The notes under the pieces: generated by a model
What the model was told of the DNA's origin: nothing
Databases searched by the model: none
What the model saw: the letters and a program-made list of their open reading frames with translations, nothing else
Assembly: GCA_029261895.1 (NCBI GenBank)
Contig: JAJDAK010000053.1
Location: 1-64,000 of the forward strand
Length of the DNA stretch: 64,000 nt
Reading direction: 5' to 3'
From: Deltaproteobacteria bacterium
GTDB lineage: Bacteria; Myxococcota_A; UBA9160; SZUA-336
Made by a program: the position numbers and the translations under genes
Shown: in pieces, positions 27,799 through 36,763 of the stretch
Layout of the letters: every line of letters begins with the position of its first letter
How positions within the stretch are numbered: position 1 is the first letter of the stretch

Positions 27799-28637
27799 CC
27801 AAATACCTCCCGCTCTTTGTCGTAGGTTTCAGAAAAACGAGCTATGAGATCGTCGAGGTCGTGGTCCTTGATGCCAAGAATTTCAGCGCCTTCACAGTCG
27901 AGTGGATTGATGTCCGGATTCGGGGTACGTCGACCCAGGCCTTCACGGATGCAGAGCAGGTCTGCGAACTGGAATACTGCCGCAAGCGGCTTGCCTTCGG
28001 TTGCCTCATCAATGTCATTGGGGTTGTGATGGGCCCCCACGGCCGCAGAAAGGCGGTCGGGAAGCTGCCATTTTCTTAGCACGAGTTCTCCGACCTCCGT
28101 GTGATCGAAACCGAACACGTCCTGTTCAGCTTCAACACTCTCCTTTTCACCCGCATATACAACACGCATGACTTCTTGATATTGAGGCTCTGCCTGCGAA
28201 TGCATCACCAATTTCCCCATGTCGTGAACGAGCCCGCCTACAAACGCCTGGTCCTTGGGGATTCCCGAAATATTCTCTGTAACCACACTACATGCAACGC
28301 CGCACGCAATCGCGTGTTCCCAGAGCAAACGTTCTGCGAGTCCAAAACGGGAAAATACGTCCTTCATCGCGGCCGCCACAACGACAGAACGAAGTGTGGA
28401 AAAGCCGAGTAGGACGATACCTTGTTGAATGGTCTCGATCTTTCGTGGCATCGAATAGAAAGAGGAGTTTGCGATTTTCAGGACACGTATCGCCAGTGAG
28501 GCATCGCGTGCAATGAGTTGAGCCAAGCTGGGCAGGTCGCTATCCGGATCCTCGGCTTTGCGCATGACTTCGGCTGCAACCGGTGGCATGACCGGGATTT
28601 CGTTTGCATTGTCGACGAAATCCTGCGCGCTACCCAT
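27795..28637 (-). CDS. HDOD domain signalling protein
   Basis: 280 residues from the ATG at 28637, 11 bases after flhF; a longer frame to 28733 overlaps flhF. The HDOD domain (about 10-205) shows IPVMPPVAAEVMRKAEDPDSDLPSLAQLIARDASLAIRVLKIANSSFYSMPRKIETIQQGIVLLGF and FVGGLVHDMGKLVM. HDOD proteins are output or scaffold modules related to HD phosphohydrolases; the GLVHDMGK segment retains an HD pair, but other metal-binding residues are not obvious. Sitting directly after flhF, where flhG (fleN) usually sits, suggests a role in flagellar placement, number or signalling; this is inference. Confidence 0.88.
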   Translation of the reverse strand: MGSAQDFVDNANEIPVMPPVAAEVMRKAEDPDSDLPSLAQLIARDASLAIRVLKIANSSFYSMPRKIETIQQGIVLLGFSTLRSVVVAAAMKDVFSRFGLAERLLWEHAIACGVACSVVTENISGIPKDQAFVGGLVHDMGKLVMHSQAEPQYQEVMRVVYAGEKESVEAEQDVFGFDHTEVGELVLRKWQLPDRLSAAVGAHHNPNDIDEATEGKPLAAVFQFADLLCIREGLGRRTPNPDINPLDCEGAEILGIKDHDLDDLIARFSETYDKEREVFG

Positions 28638-28648
28638 GATCGATGGCC

Positions 28649-29866
28649 CTATCCATGGAGTACCCGTCGAAGGATTCCAGGTATGTCCATAGTTTCCAGA
28701 TGTTCTGGCACGGCTTGGCCTGTGGTGACGCACGCAATCGGTCGACCCGAACGAACGATGCAGTTGTAAAGCTCGCCGTATATTCTTGTTTCATCCAGCT
28801 TGGTCAGGATGAGTCGAGAGCAGGGGAGAACCGAATATGCTTCGAGGATCTCCTGCGAATCCGCTGCGCGGCTTGTCGCGGAAAGAACCAACATGACTTC
28901 GGCGTCATCGAGTAGGTCGATATTCCCGCGTAGTGAGCGGAAAGCTGTGGTATCTCGATGACTACGGCCGGGCGTATCGATGAAAACCTTCTCTTTGTTC
29001 TCCGCCTGCAATACGGTTCTTCGAAGGTCCTCGGGGCTAATCGCAACCTTGACCTGCACCGACATGCTCTCACCAAAACGCATGGCTTGTTCCACCGCGG
29101 CAACGCGATGAACATCGGTTGTAATAATGAGTACGCTATCTGGCGCCGACCGAGCGGCTCGCGCTGCAAGTTTTGCGATCGTCGTTGTTTTGCCCACGCC
29201 AGTTGGCCCAACAAAAACCTGAATCCGGCTGGGGGCGGAACCACGTTGGGCGCGCGCGATATCGGCACGCATTTCTGCGGCCAGATTCAGTTTAAGTCGT
29301 TCTAGATCGCCGAGTGCACCGGAATCGATCCGTGCCACCACGCGTTGTACCAAGGACCGCGATAGCGCTTCGTCGATTCCGCGACCCATGAGGAAATAGA
29401 ATAGTCTCTGCGCAGCAGCACCCTGAGGATCTGCCTGAATGTTTCCCGATCCCACGAACGAGGCGAGCATAGTTCGAATTTGTGCGACGTCTGCACGAAG
29501 GTCGGTCTGTTGCGATTCTTCTTCAGGCGTATGCCCTGAAAGGCCTTCTTTGAGCGTTCGAATCTCATCGAGTACAGGTTCGACGGCCTGTTTTATGGTC
29601 CAAATGTCATGGTACGCACCGGTGCCACGGCCTCGACCGCTGGGTAGGTCCGGCGCGCGCACGGTCCGAACGTTGACAGGATCTTCCTTCTCGCCTTCTT
29701 CCACTGCAGCGGTGACTTCGAGTACGGTACGACCGAGCATGCCAAAGAGCTTGCCGTCCTTTTTGATCGGGCGACTAGACACGATGACAGCACGCGGCCC
29801 CATCTCATCCTTTACCAGGTTGAGTGCCTGTTTCATGTCTACTGCTTCGAAGGTTTTGACCCGCAT
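28649..29866 (-). CDS. flhF: Flagellar SRP-type GTPase FlhF
   Basis: 405 residues. N-terminal basic/variable domain (MRVKTFEAVDMKQALNLVKDEMGPRAVIVSSR), linker to about 130, then the N and G domains. The P-loop is VFVGPTGVGKTTTIAKLA (about 217-235), with TTDVHRVAAVEQ, DTPGRSHRD and LTKLDE as the nucleotide motifs. DTPGRSHRD has Arg-Ser where the family usually reads DTAGRS; the Gly and Arg are kept. It directs the site of flagellum assembly. The partner FlhG is not encoded next to it. Confidence 0.95.
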   Translation of the reverse strand: MRVKTFEAVDMKQALNLVKDEMGPRAVIVSSRPIKKDGKLFGMLGRTVLEVTAAVEEGEKEDPVNVRTVRAPDLPSGRGRGTGAYHDIWTIKQAVEPVLDEIRTLKEGLSGHTPEEESQQTDLRADVAQIRTMLASFVGSGNIQADPQGAAAQRLFYFLMGRGIDEALSRSLVQRVVARIDSGALGDLERLKLNLAAEMRADIARAQRGSAPSRIQVFVGPTGVGKTTTIAKLAARAARSAPDSVLIITTDVHRVAAVEQAMRFGESMSVQVKVAISPEDLRRTVLQAENKEKVFIDTPGRSHRDTTAFRSLRGNIDLLDDAEVMLVLSATSRAADSQEILEAYSVLPCSRLILTKLDETRIYGELYNCIVRSGRPIACVTTGQAVPEHLETMDIPGILRRVLHG

Positions 29867-29887
29867 ACTATCTATCCGTTCGTCTTT

Positions 29888-31963
29888 TTATCCAAATTGA
29901 ACCGCGCCGATCGATTCGATCTCCAACTCCGGCGTGAGATCGTTTGCCGATACTACAGCGCATCTAGGTAGGAAACGTTCCGTCATTCGACGAATATGTG
30001 CTCGGCTTCCAGGGGTGCACAGAATCGTCGGATCTGGATGTATGATACTTACCTCGTCCACTTTCTTTTGTATGGCTCCCACAATTTGTGAAATCGTTCC
30101 AGCATCGAGATTCAAAAGAGTACCGTGGTCTGTTCGTTGAATCGACTCCGCTATCCTTTGTTCGATGTCATGCGCGATCACCAAAACACTTAACTTGCCA
30201 TCTGTTGCCAAATCCGCCGAGATTTGAGGAGCAAGCCTTTCACGGACGAGTTCGGTCAAAAGTTCGGGGTCTTTAGTTTTGGTTGCGTAGTCGCCCAGAG
30301 CTTCCAGAATTGATGGCAGATCTCTAACGGGAACCGACTCGCGTAAGAGCGCTTGCATGACCTTCTGAACGCCTCCCACGGGAAGGGGATCGGGCACCAC
30401 TTCGCTTACGAGTTTTGGATACTGTCCAGACAGGGAATCGAGCATTTCTTGGATCTGTTGGCGTCCTAAGAGGTCCGATGCTCGGCGTCGAATTACTTCG
30501 GTTAGGTGAGTGACGACGACGGAGGCGGGATCGACCACGGTGTACCCGAGGCTCTGGGCCTGGTCGCGGACGTCGACCTTAATCCAAAACGCCGACAACC
30601 CAAATGTGGGGTCGCGGGTTTCGGTTCCAGCAAGCGCTGGCCCGCCTCCAGGTGGTGCAATCGCGAGTAAGTGATCAGAGAGGATGGTCCCTTTACCCAT
30701 CTCTACCCCGCGAACCAAGATTGAATAGTCCTCGGAGCCGAGCCTGAGGTTGTCACGGATGTGCACCAATGGTACGGGGAAGCCCATATTGACGGTGAAG
30801 TCCCGTCTTAGTGTACGCACGCGATCGAGCAACTCGCCGCCCTTGTTGGGGTCAACGAGATCAATCAAGCCATAGCCAATCTGGAGCTCCAAAGGGTCCG
30901 GCGGTCGCAGCAGGTCCATCGGTTGTTCTGGTGGGAGCTCTTTCGGATCTGGTGGTTCTTCTTCCTTCTTGGTTTGTTCCTCTTCTTGCACGCTAAGTTG
31001 ATATGCGCCGAGCCCAAGGCCCGCGGAGAGTAGACCGAATGCGATCGTGGGAAGACCGGGGACGATCGCGAGCATTCCCAGTACCCCCGAACCCAGCGCG
31101 AGCGGGATGGGTCGGCGCCATATCTGCGTTCGAAGCTGTGTTCCGAGATCGGTTTTTGCACCAGCACGGGTCACGATCACACCAGCACCGACAGAAATCA
31201 ACAACGATGGAACCGCTGAGACCAAGCCATCCCCAACGGTTAGAAGTATGTAGGTGCTGGCCGCTTCACCGAAGCTCATGTCTTGCTGCAAGGTTCCAAT
31301 TGCAAGGCCGCCCAGAATGTTTACGCCCGTGATGATAAGACCAGCGACGGTGTCACCACGGACGAACTTACTCGCACCATCCATTGCACCGTAGAAATCC
31401 GCTTCTTCTTGAATTCCCATGCGGCGCGAAATGGCTTCCACTTCCGTTATATTTCCGGCGTTTAGGTCCGCGTCGATCGCCATCTGTTTACCGGGCATTG
31501 CGTCCAAGGTGAAGCGCGCGGCCACTTCAGCGATGCGACCAGAACCCTTGGTGATGACCATAAAGTTGATCGTTACGAAGAGAATAAAGATCACGATACC
31601 GACGACGAAATTACCACCGACAACAACTTGGCCGAACGCTTCAATCACGCCACCAGCTGCACCGGTGCCTTGATCGCCCTCGAGAAGGATGAGTCGGGTC
31701 GACGCAATGTTCAAAGAGAGCCGAAAAAGAGTCGTGAGCAGCAGAATCGTCGGAAATGCGGATAGTTCCAATGGCGATCGTACGTACAGTGCAACGAATA
31801 GCACGAGTAGGGCGACACCAAGGTTAATCGTCAGCCCGATATCGAGTACGAACGGCGGAAGTGAAACGAGCAGGATGCCAAGAATTCCGACAATGGCGAA
31901 GCCGACACCCAGTTGGTCGGCGAGCGTTGATTCGGTCGTTGGATCTTTAGCTTTCGTTACCAT
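29888..31963 (-). CDS. flhA: Flagellar export gate protein FlhA
   Basis: 691 residues. Eight hydrophobic segments in about the first 325 residues, with the FHIPEP-region motifs GSGRIAEVAARFTLDAMPGKQMAIDADLNAG and REEADFYGAMDGASKFVRGDTVAG-like (here QEEADFYGAMDGASKFVRGD). The cytoplasmic domain follows from about residue 340, including GYTVVDPASVVVTHLTEVIRRRASDLLGRQQIQEMLDSL. The C-terminal domain docks substrates and chaperones. Start overlaps the flhB stop by seven bases. Confidence 0.97.
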   Translation of the reverse strand: MVTKAKDPTTESTLADQLGVGFAIVGILGILLVSLPPFVLDIGLTINLGVALLVLFVALYVRSPLELSAFPTILLLTTLFRLSLNIASTRLILLEGDQGTGAAGGVIEAFGQVVVGGNFVVGIVIFILFVTINFMVITKGSGRIAEVAARFTLDAMPGKQMAIDADLNAGNITEVEAISRRMGIQEEADFYGAMDGASKFVRGDTVAGLIITGVNILGGLAIGTLQQDMSFGEAASTYILLTVGDGLVSAVPSLLISVGAGVIVTRAGAKTDLGTQLRTQIWRRPIPLALGSGVLGMLAIVPGLPTIAFGLLSAGLGLGAYQLSVQEEEQTKKEEEPPDPKELPPEQPMDLLRPPDPLELQIGYGLIDLVDPNKGGELLDRVRTLRRDFTVNMGFPVPLVHIRDNLRLGSEDYSILVRGVEMGKGTILSDHLLAIAPPGGGPALAGTETRDPTFGLSAFWIKVDVRDQAQSLGYTVVDPASVVVTHLTEVIRRRASDLLGRQQIQEMLDSLSGQYPKLVSEVVPDPLPVGGVQKVMQALLRESVPVRDLPSILEALGDYATKTKDPELLTELVRERLAPQISADLATDGKLSVLVIAHDIEQRIAESIQRTDHGTLLNLDAGTISQIVGAIQKKVDEVSIIHPDPTILCTPGSRAHIRRMTERFLPRCAVVSANDLTPELEIESIGAVQFG

Positions 31964-33024
31964 GCGTTAGCCTTCGAGCGATCGAGTTTGTACACGTACG
32001 CAAGAATTTCTGCGACCGCCTGATAGAGTTTCTCCGGGATCTGCTGGCCGACTTTTACAGTCCGGTAGAGGGAGCGTGCGACGGGTTTGTTTTCTACGAT
32101 TGGAATACCATTTTCTCGCGCGATCTCACGGATGCGCATCGCGAGATGGCCACCGCCCTTCGCAATAACCGTGGGGGCGGACATATCCGATCGAGCGTAT
32201 TGGATTGCGACGGAGATATGTTCCGGATTTGTGACTACGACATCCGCATCGGGTACGGCTTCCATCATTCGTGTGCGCCCGCGCTCCATCTGCAACGATC
32301 GCAGTCGACTTCGTACTGCCGGATCACCCTCGGACTGACGGTGCTCTTCTTTGACCTCCTGCTTGCTCATTTTTAGAGACTTTTCAGTCGAATAGTTCTG
32401 CCACGCATAGTCGCCAAGAGCGATGAACAGAAGCATGAGCGCGCCATACAGATAGGCTTCGATGATCACGGAGAATATGAACTTTAGAATCAGCAGAAGT
32501 GGCAGATCGGACAAACCCTGATATTGATCGATGTGTCTCGACGCCACGATCATTAGCACCACGCCGATAGTGGCGATCTTCATAGCTGCTTTGCCTAAAT
32601 TGATAGGTCCATCTTTCTTGAAAACTCGCGAAAACCCTTTGATGGGGTTGAGCTTCTCGAATTTCGGCTTGAGTCGATCGGTTGCGATGTTGCCCTTTGT
32701 CTGGATTAGGCCCATGAGAACGCCACCAACGACAACTGCGGTAAAAACCGGAAACGCAACGACTGTTGCAGCACCGAATGCGCTTCGCAGCATGCGAGTG
32801 GCTTCAAATACATCGAGATGATCTGGTGGAATCCAGACGTTCCGAAACGTTGACATGCCTTCCAGGATGACGGGAGAACCGAGCGTGGTAAGCGCCAATG
32901 TGACGGATACGAGGTTCGCGAAAGTAAAGAGCTCTTGGCTAATCGCGATCTGACCCTTTTTAAGCGCTTCGCCGCGCTTTTTAGCGGTAGGTTCCTCTTC
33001 CCTTTCTGTATCGTCGTTCGCCAT
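31957..33024 (-). CDS. flhB: Flagellar export switch protein FlhB
   Basis: 355 residues. Four hydrophobic segments (about 30-210), then the cytoplasmic autocleavage domain with KMSKQEVKEEHRQSEGDP and VVVTNPEHISVAIQY. The self-cleavage motif is N266-P-E-H rather than the usual NPTH. Asn and Pro, which define the scissile bond, are kept. It switches export from rod/hook to filament substrates together with FliK. The N-terminal DDTEREEEPTAKKRGEALKKGQIAIS is the usual signature (E.PT.KR...A...G.). Two bases separate it from fliR. Confidence 0.96.
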   Translation of the reverse strand: MANDDTEREEEPTAKKRGEALKKGQIAISQELFTFANLVSVTLALTTLGSPVILEGMSTFRNVWIPPDHLDVFEATRMLRSAFGAATVVAFPVFTAVVVGGVLMGLIQTKGNIATDRLKPKFEKLNPIKGFSRVFKKDGPINLGKAAMKIATIGVVLMIVASRHIDQYQGLSDLPLLLILKFIFSVIIEAYLYGALMLLFIALGDYAWQNYSTEKSLKMSKQEVKEEHRQSEGDPAVRSRLRSLQMERGRTRMMEAVPDADVVVTNPEHISVAIQYARSDMSAPTVIAKGGGHLAMRIREIARENGIPIVENKPVARSLYRTVKVGQQIPEKLYQAVAEILAYVYKLDRSKANAW

Positions 33025-33026
33025 GT

Positions 33027-33767
33027 CTACCTCGCAACCATGAGAACGATCTGTTCTTCAAGCGCACCGAACATCTTCAAGAACTGGTTCATTGCGCCCG
33101 GTAACGCGAAGCCGACTGCAGTGAGGCCGCTGAATACGGTGATGGGCAAACCGATATTGAAGATCGATAGTTGAGGAATGACTCGGTTCAAGAACCCAAT
33201 CAAACTATTGATCAGCAACATCACGCCAGTCACGGGTCCGGCGACACGCGCGGCCATTTCGAAAATGGTGCCGCCGGCCGAGAACAACAACTCAGCCATT
33301 ACGCCCGTTTGCATGACGCCCCCGACGGGAAAAGTGTTGTAGCTCGCGGCGACGGCTTGAATGAGCAGATGGTGACCGTCCATCACGAGGAACGCGGTCG
33401 TGACCATGCCTCCGTAGACCGTACCGATGATCGGAGACGAAGTCTGATCGGTTGGATCGATGGTTCGGGCCATCGCAAATCCCATTTGAAAAGCGATCAG
33501 GGATCCCGCCCCCTGAAAAGCGTTAACGATGAGCATCGCCATGAGTCCAAAGAAGTATCCGACTGCAACTTCTCCAATCATCGCAACGATCACATCGTAG
33601 CCGTCGCTCGGCATCAGCGTCGTATCGACGGTGGGGAGGATCGCCAACGATAGCGCCGCCATTATGACGATCTTAAAGCGTCGAGGCACGTCGTCGCGCG
33701 AGAGCACGGGGGCTCCCATGAATAGCCCGGTGACTCGGGCTAGTACGAGCATGAAAAGAATTAGCAC
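33027..33767 (-). CDS. fliR: Flagellar export protein FliR
   Basis: 246 residues from a GTG with TAGGAG upstream that overlaps the fliQ stop region. About six hydrophobic segments. LARVTGLFMGAPVLSRDDVPRRFKI at the N terminus and QMGFAMARTIDPT, PVTGVMLLINSLIGFLNRVIPQLSIFNIGLPI are family signatures. Part of the FliPQR export gate. The N terminus is about ten residues shorter than many FliR proteins, so an upstream alternative start inside fliQ is not excluded. Confidence 0.95.
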   Translation of the reverse strand: MLILFMLVLARVTGLFMGAPVLSRDDVPRRFKIVIMAALSLAILPTVDTTLMPSDGYDVIVAMIGEVAVGYFFGLMAMLIVNAFQGAGSLIAFQMGFAMARTIDPTDQTSSPIIGTVYGGMVTTAFLVMDGHHLLIQAVAASYNTFPVGGVMQTGVMAELLFSAGGTIFEMAARVAGPVTGVMLLINSLIGFLNRVIPQLSIFNIGLPITVFSGLTAVGFALPGAMNQFLKMFGALEEQIVLMVAR

Positions 33768-33776
33768 TACTGACTC

Positions 33777-34052
33777 CTAACGCGCTAGGACCAATCCAGG
33801 AGCATGAGTGAGAATCAGCGTCAGAAAGTTCATCAACGTTTGCAGTGACCACGGCAGCGTCGCGCCAACAACGAAAGCGATACCAAGAATTTTTGGAACA
33901 AACGTTAGTGTTTGCTCCTGTAAGCTGGTGACTGTTTGTAGTAGGGAAACCGCTAGACCGATAATCATCGCGGTTCCAAGGATCGGAGCTGCGACCAGCG
34001 CAGCCGTTCGGAGCGCCTCTCGATAGATTTCGATCACAAGTTCAATACTCAT
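33777..34052 (-). CDS. fliQ: Flagellar export protein FliQ
   Basis: 91 residues, two transmembrane helices with the classic sequence EIYREALRTAALVAAPILGTAMIIGLAVSLLQTVTSLQEQTLTFVPKI. The ATG at 34052 overlaps the fliP stop (ATGA); an upstream frame to 34091 would lie within fliP. It is one of the four copies that wrap the FliP-FliR pore. Confidence 0.96.
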   Translation of the reverse strand: MSIELVIEIYREALRTAALVAAPILGTAMIIGLAVSLLQTVTSLQEQTLTFVPKILGIAFVVGATLPWSLQTLMNFLTLILTHAPGLVLAR

Positions 34053-34807
34053 ACGATTCCCCTTACGAGTGCACCGACGACGAGGTTCCAACCGTCAACC
34101 AAGACAAAGATCATTAGCTTGATCGGTAAAGCGATCATCATTGGCGGTACGACGATCATGCCCATTGAAAGCAGCGTCGACGCAACGACCATGTCGATTA
34201 CGAGGAATGGAATGAAGAGCATGAAGCCGATCAGAAACGAAGTTCGAAGCTCGCTCAACATGTACGCCGGCACCAGCACGTTCAGATCCAGTTCCTCGGG
34301 GCCTTCAACCTCCGGTGCTCGTGAGATCTCCTGGAAGAGCATTAGGTCCTCATTCCGAGTTTGACGCAGCATATAGTGACGAAACGGAACAACTGTGTTG
34401 TCAAACGCAGCTTCGTCCTCGATCTCTCCACGCAAGAACGGTCCAACTCCCGTCGAATAGGCGTTTTCAAACGTTGGCTGCATCACGAACATAGTGAGGA
34501 AGATGGAGAGAGCCATCAGAACCTGAGTCGGTGGTACGTTCTGTACGCCGAGAGCCTGTCGTAACAACGTCAGGACAATCACGACGCGAACAAAACAGGT
34601 CACCATCATGACGAGCGCGGGTGCGAGGGACAACAAGGTCATTAGAATCGCGAGCCGGAACGCAGGTGTGAGCTTGCTCGGGTCCTGCGTGAGTTGCTCG
34701 AGATCTGCAAGCGCCTCGCCGACGATTCCCGGATCCTGCGCGTGGGCAACCCCAGCGATGAGCGGAATCAGTGCGATAGGCACGAATAGGAGGATCCGTC
34801 TAACCAT
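34049..34807 (-). CDS. fliP: Flagellar export pore protein FliP
   Basis: 252 residues from the second in-frame ATG (34807), which puts the signal peptide RRILLFVPIALIPLIAGVAHA at the N terminus; 34828 is the alternative. Signature segments are LTLLSLAPALVMMVTCFVRVVIVLTLLRQALGVQNVPPTQVLMALSIFLTMFVMQP and LVPAYMLSELRTSFLIGFMLFIPFLVIDMVVASTLLSMGMIVVPPMMIALPIKLMIFVLVDGW. Overlaps fliO by 8 bases and fliQ by 4. Confidence 0.96.
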   Translation of the reverse strand: MVRRILLFVPIALIPLIAGVAHAQDPGIVGEALADLEQLTQDPSKLTPAFRLAILMTLLSLAPALVMMVTCFVRVVIVLTLLRQALGVQNVPPTQVLMALSIFLTMFVMQPTFENAYSTGVGPFLRGEIEDEAAFDNTVVPFRHYMLRQTRNEDLMLFQEISRAPEVEGPEELDLNVLVPAYMLSELRTSFLIGFMLFIPFLVIDMVVASTLLSMGMIVVPPMMIALPIKLMIFVLVDGWNLVVGALVRGIV

Positions 34808-35276
34808 CAAGTCCTTCGAATCTGCCAATCATCTTGACCAGCTCTTCTTTGGTTTCTTCGGGATCGATCTGTTGATGCAGCTGCGTGCCGAAATCCAGTT
34901 CGTCTGTCAGGTCTGCGAGCGTTGTAATGGCCTCGGACCCCATGCCAACCAATAGGCGCCGGCCTGAAACTTCGAGCAACGCGACCTGGTGGCGCGCTCC
35001 GATCCCACGGGTGGCGAGGATGTCGATTTTTGCGCCCACGCCGCCCGTCGCTAAGCTTCGCTTGCGGCTCCAATACGTGAGACCCCAGCCGACCATCGTC
35101 ACACCGACGATGGCGAGTGCGATTCGAACCAAGGGCAAGACGGTCGGCGTTGGAAATGCTGCGACATCTGGCGTAGTCGTCGGCTCTTCTACAGTGGGTG
35201 TTAAAATGTCTGCGAATGCACCGAATGGTGCAAGGAGTAGGATCGACAGTAGCGCGATACTTACGAGATGCCTCAC
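34800..35276 (-). CDS. fliO: Flagellar export assembly protein FliO
   Basis: 158 residues. Signal-like N terminus, a single transmembrane helix at about 47-66 (VLPLVRIALAIVGVTMVGWGLTYW), then a small cytoplasmic domain with ILATRGIGARHQVALLEVSGRRLLVGMGSEAITTLADL, the FliO/YlaD-type pattern (l.t..lg.k.sl.lV.v.g..lLlGvt). It helps stabilise FliP during gate assembly. ATGA overlap with fliN. Confidence 0.9.
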   Translation of the reverse strand: MRHLVSIALLSILLLAPFGAFADILTPTVEEPTTTPDVAAFPTPTVLPLVRIALAIVGVTMVGWGLTYWSRKRSLATGGVGAKIDILATRGIGARHQVALLEVSGRRLLVGMGSEAITTLADLTDELDFGTQLHQQIDPEETKEELVKMIGRFEGLDG

Positions 35277-35563
35277 TTGAGTGCCTCCAATCGTTCCGTG
35301 GGTCCGTTGATCGAGACCACACGAACCGCGTAGTGATCGTTGGCGACAACAACTTCGCCTTTTGCGACCGGGCTGCCGTTTACAAGGATGTCGACGGGCT
35401 CACCGGCCAGCCGATCGAGCTCAACCACTGCGCCCTGGCCAACTTCGAGTAAATCTTGGATCTTCATTTTTGTGCGGCCCAGTTCGATACTGACGCGTAG
35501 AGGGACATCCAGCAGAAGATCAAAATTCTCCTCGTTACTTGCTGCGTTCTGTTCGTCTGACAT
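35273..35563 (-). CDS. fliN: Flagellar switch protein FliN
   Basis: 96 residues, one SpoA domain: LLLDVPLRVSIELGRTKMKIQDLLEVGQGAVVELDRLAGEPVDILVNGSPVAKGEVVVANDHYAVRV. Forms the lower C-ring with FliM. Short acidic N terminus, normal length for a FliN without fusion. Coupled to fliO by ATGA and follows fliM by 9 bases. Confidence 0.97.
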   Translation of the reverse strand: MSDEQNAASNEENFDLLLDVPLRVSIELGRTKMKIQDLLEVGQGAVVELDRLAGEPVDILVNGSPVAKGEVVVANDHYAVRVVSINGPTERLEALK

Positions 35564-35572
35564 GGTTCCCTC

Positions 35573-36763
35573 CTAGACCGGCGTGGATTGGCCTAATGCG
35601 GCTTCGAGTACACGACGTTCCACCCAGCCTCGTGCAACGATAGAATCCAGCAGCGGCCGGCGATTAATTTTTTCATCAACCTGCGCAACACTTAGCTGTT
35701 CGTGGGTGATAAGTCCCTTGCGTACGAGTGTTTGACCTGCGGTGCGATCAACGAGCTGGCGTTCAATTTCACGCCGATCCGTTATGCGTACTGCGTATTG
35801 GTTTCGGCTTCTCCCAATGCGGCCATGGAAAACCTGCTGGTTTTCCACTTTGACCTCAATGGGTTCTTCGATGCGTTTCTCGAGTTGAATCACATCTCCC
35901 TCGGCGAGGGTCCGGACTGTGGATGCTGAAATATTGGCCTGGCCTAGGTCCGCCGACATGCCCGCATAGATATCAGACATATTGCGCTCAAGATTGACTC
36001 GCCAGTTAGGATCGATTTCATCTCCTGCGCGCGCAGACGTCGCTTCGAGGAGCGGCTCGAGCTGAGTGTATGGCATCACGAAGTTGAATGGAGAGGCGGG
36101 TAGAACATCCCCGGAAACGCGCAGCGTTCCGATGTGACACACTTCTTCATCGTCGATCGTGGATAACGATTGGTTGCTACGTTCGCTTCTTATGTGTTCG
36201 CAACGCAGCGGGAACCATGGCTTCCATGCGTTTTCATAGTCCCGAAGAATGTCGCCGTAGAATTTGTACAACAAGCTAACTTCGATGTCCGATATCTCAC
36301 GGGATTCCGGAAGCTCGCCGATTCCTAGCCCGCCCATCAGCGCATCAACAATGGAATATAGGACTTGTGGGCCGAGAATCAGTAGCCCGTATCCACGCAA
36401 TGGATCGAGGCGCATCACTTCAAAGAGGCAGGTTTGACCTTCGAATTGCCTCTTAAAGTCACCGAACTTTTGCAGTTCAACGCTAACGTTTTCGGTACGC
36501 ACCGGCGAACGCAGGCTCTTGGTTAGAGTGATTTGAAGTGAAGGCCCCAAGCGCTCGAACACGTGGTCCAAGACCGGAAGTCGCCGACGGATGATCCGGT
36601 CCTGGCTCCATGTGGCGTCGCTGAGATCGAGCGTTTGGACTTTAGTCAGATGCGCAAGCGAATCCTCACGCATCGGAATTTGACCATCCGCGAGCGCGCG
36701 TATAAGCGTGTCGATCTGATTCTGGTCTAGAGTACTCGAGACCTGTTCTTCACCTTCACTCAT
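35573..36763 (-). CDS. fliM: Flagellar switch protein FliM with unusual C-terminal extension
   Basis: 396 residues, versus about 330 in most FliM. N-terminal CheY-binding motif LDQNQIDTLI (about 12-21), a CheC-like middle domain (about 45-235), and the SpoA domain (about 255-330). After it come about 62 extra residues (335-396): TLVRKGLITHEQLSVAQ, then LLDSIVARGWVERRVLEAALGQ. These read as two copies of the L(V/I)..G(L/W)(I/V)....L..A pattern of the MshEN/GspE_N domain, which in other proteins binds c-di-GMP or acts as a dock. The RLG triplets of the c-di-GMP motif are degenerate here. FliM identity is certain; the role of the tail is inference. Confidence 0.95.
   Translation of the reverse strand: MSEGEEQVSSTLDQNQIDTLIRALADGQIPMREDSLAHLTKVQTLDLSDATWSQDRIIRRRLPVLDHVFERLGPSLQITLTKSLRSPVRTENVSVELQKFGDFKRQFEGQTCLFEVMRLDPLRGYGLLILGPQVLYSIVDALMGGLGIGELPESREISDIEVSLLYKFYGDILRDYENAWKPWFPLRCEHIRSERSNQSLSTIDDEEVCHIGTLRVSGDVLPASPFNFVMPYTQLEPLLEATSARAGDEIDPNWRVNLERNMSDIYAGMSADLGQANISASTVRTLAEGDVIQLEKRIEEPIEVKVENQQVFHGRIGRSRNQYAVRITDRREIERQLVDRTAGQTLVRKGLITHEQLSVAQVDEKINRRPLLDSIVARGWVERRVLEAALGQSTPV

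Noticed and set aside
34807..35352. A 181-residue minus-strand frame across fliO and fliN
   Set aside because: Arg-rich out-of-frame shadow; FliO and FliN fill the region in proper frames with overlaps.
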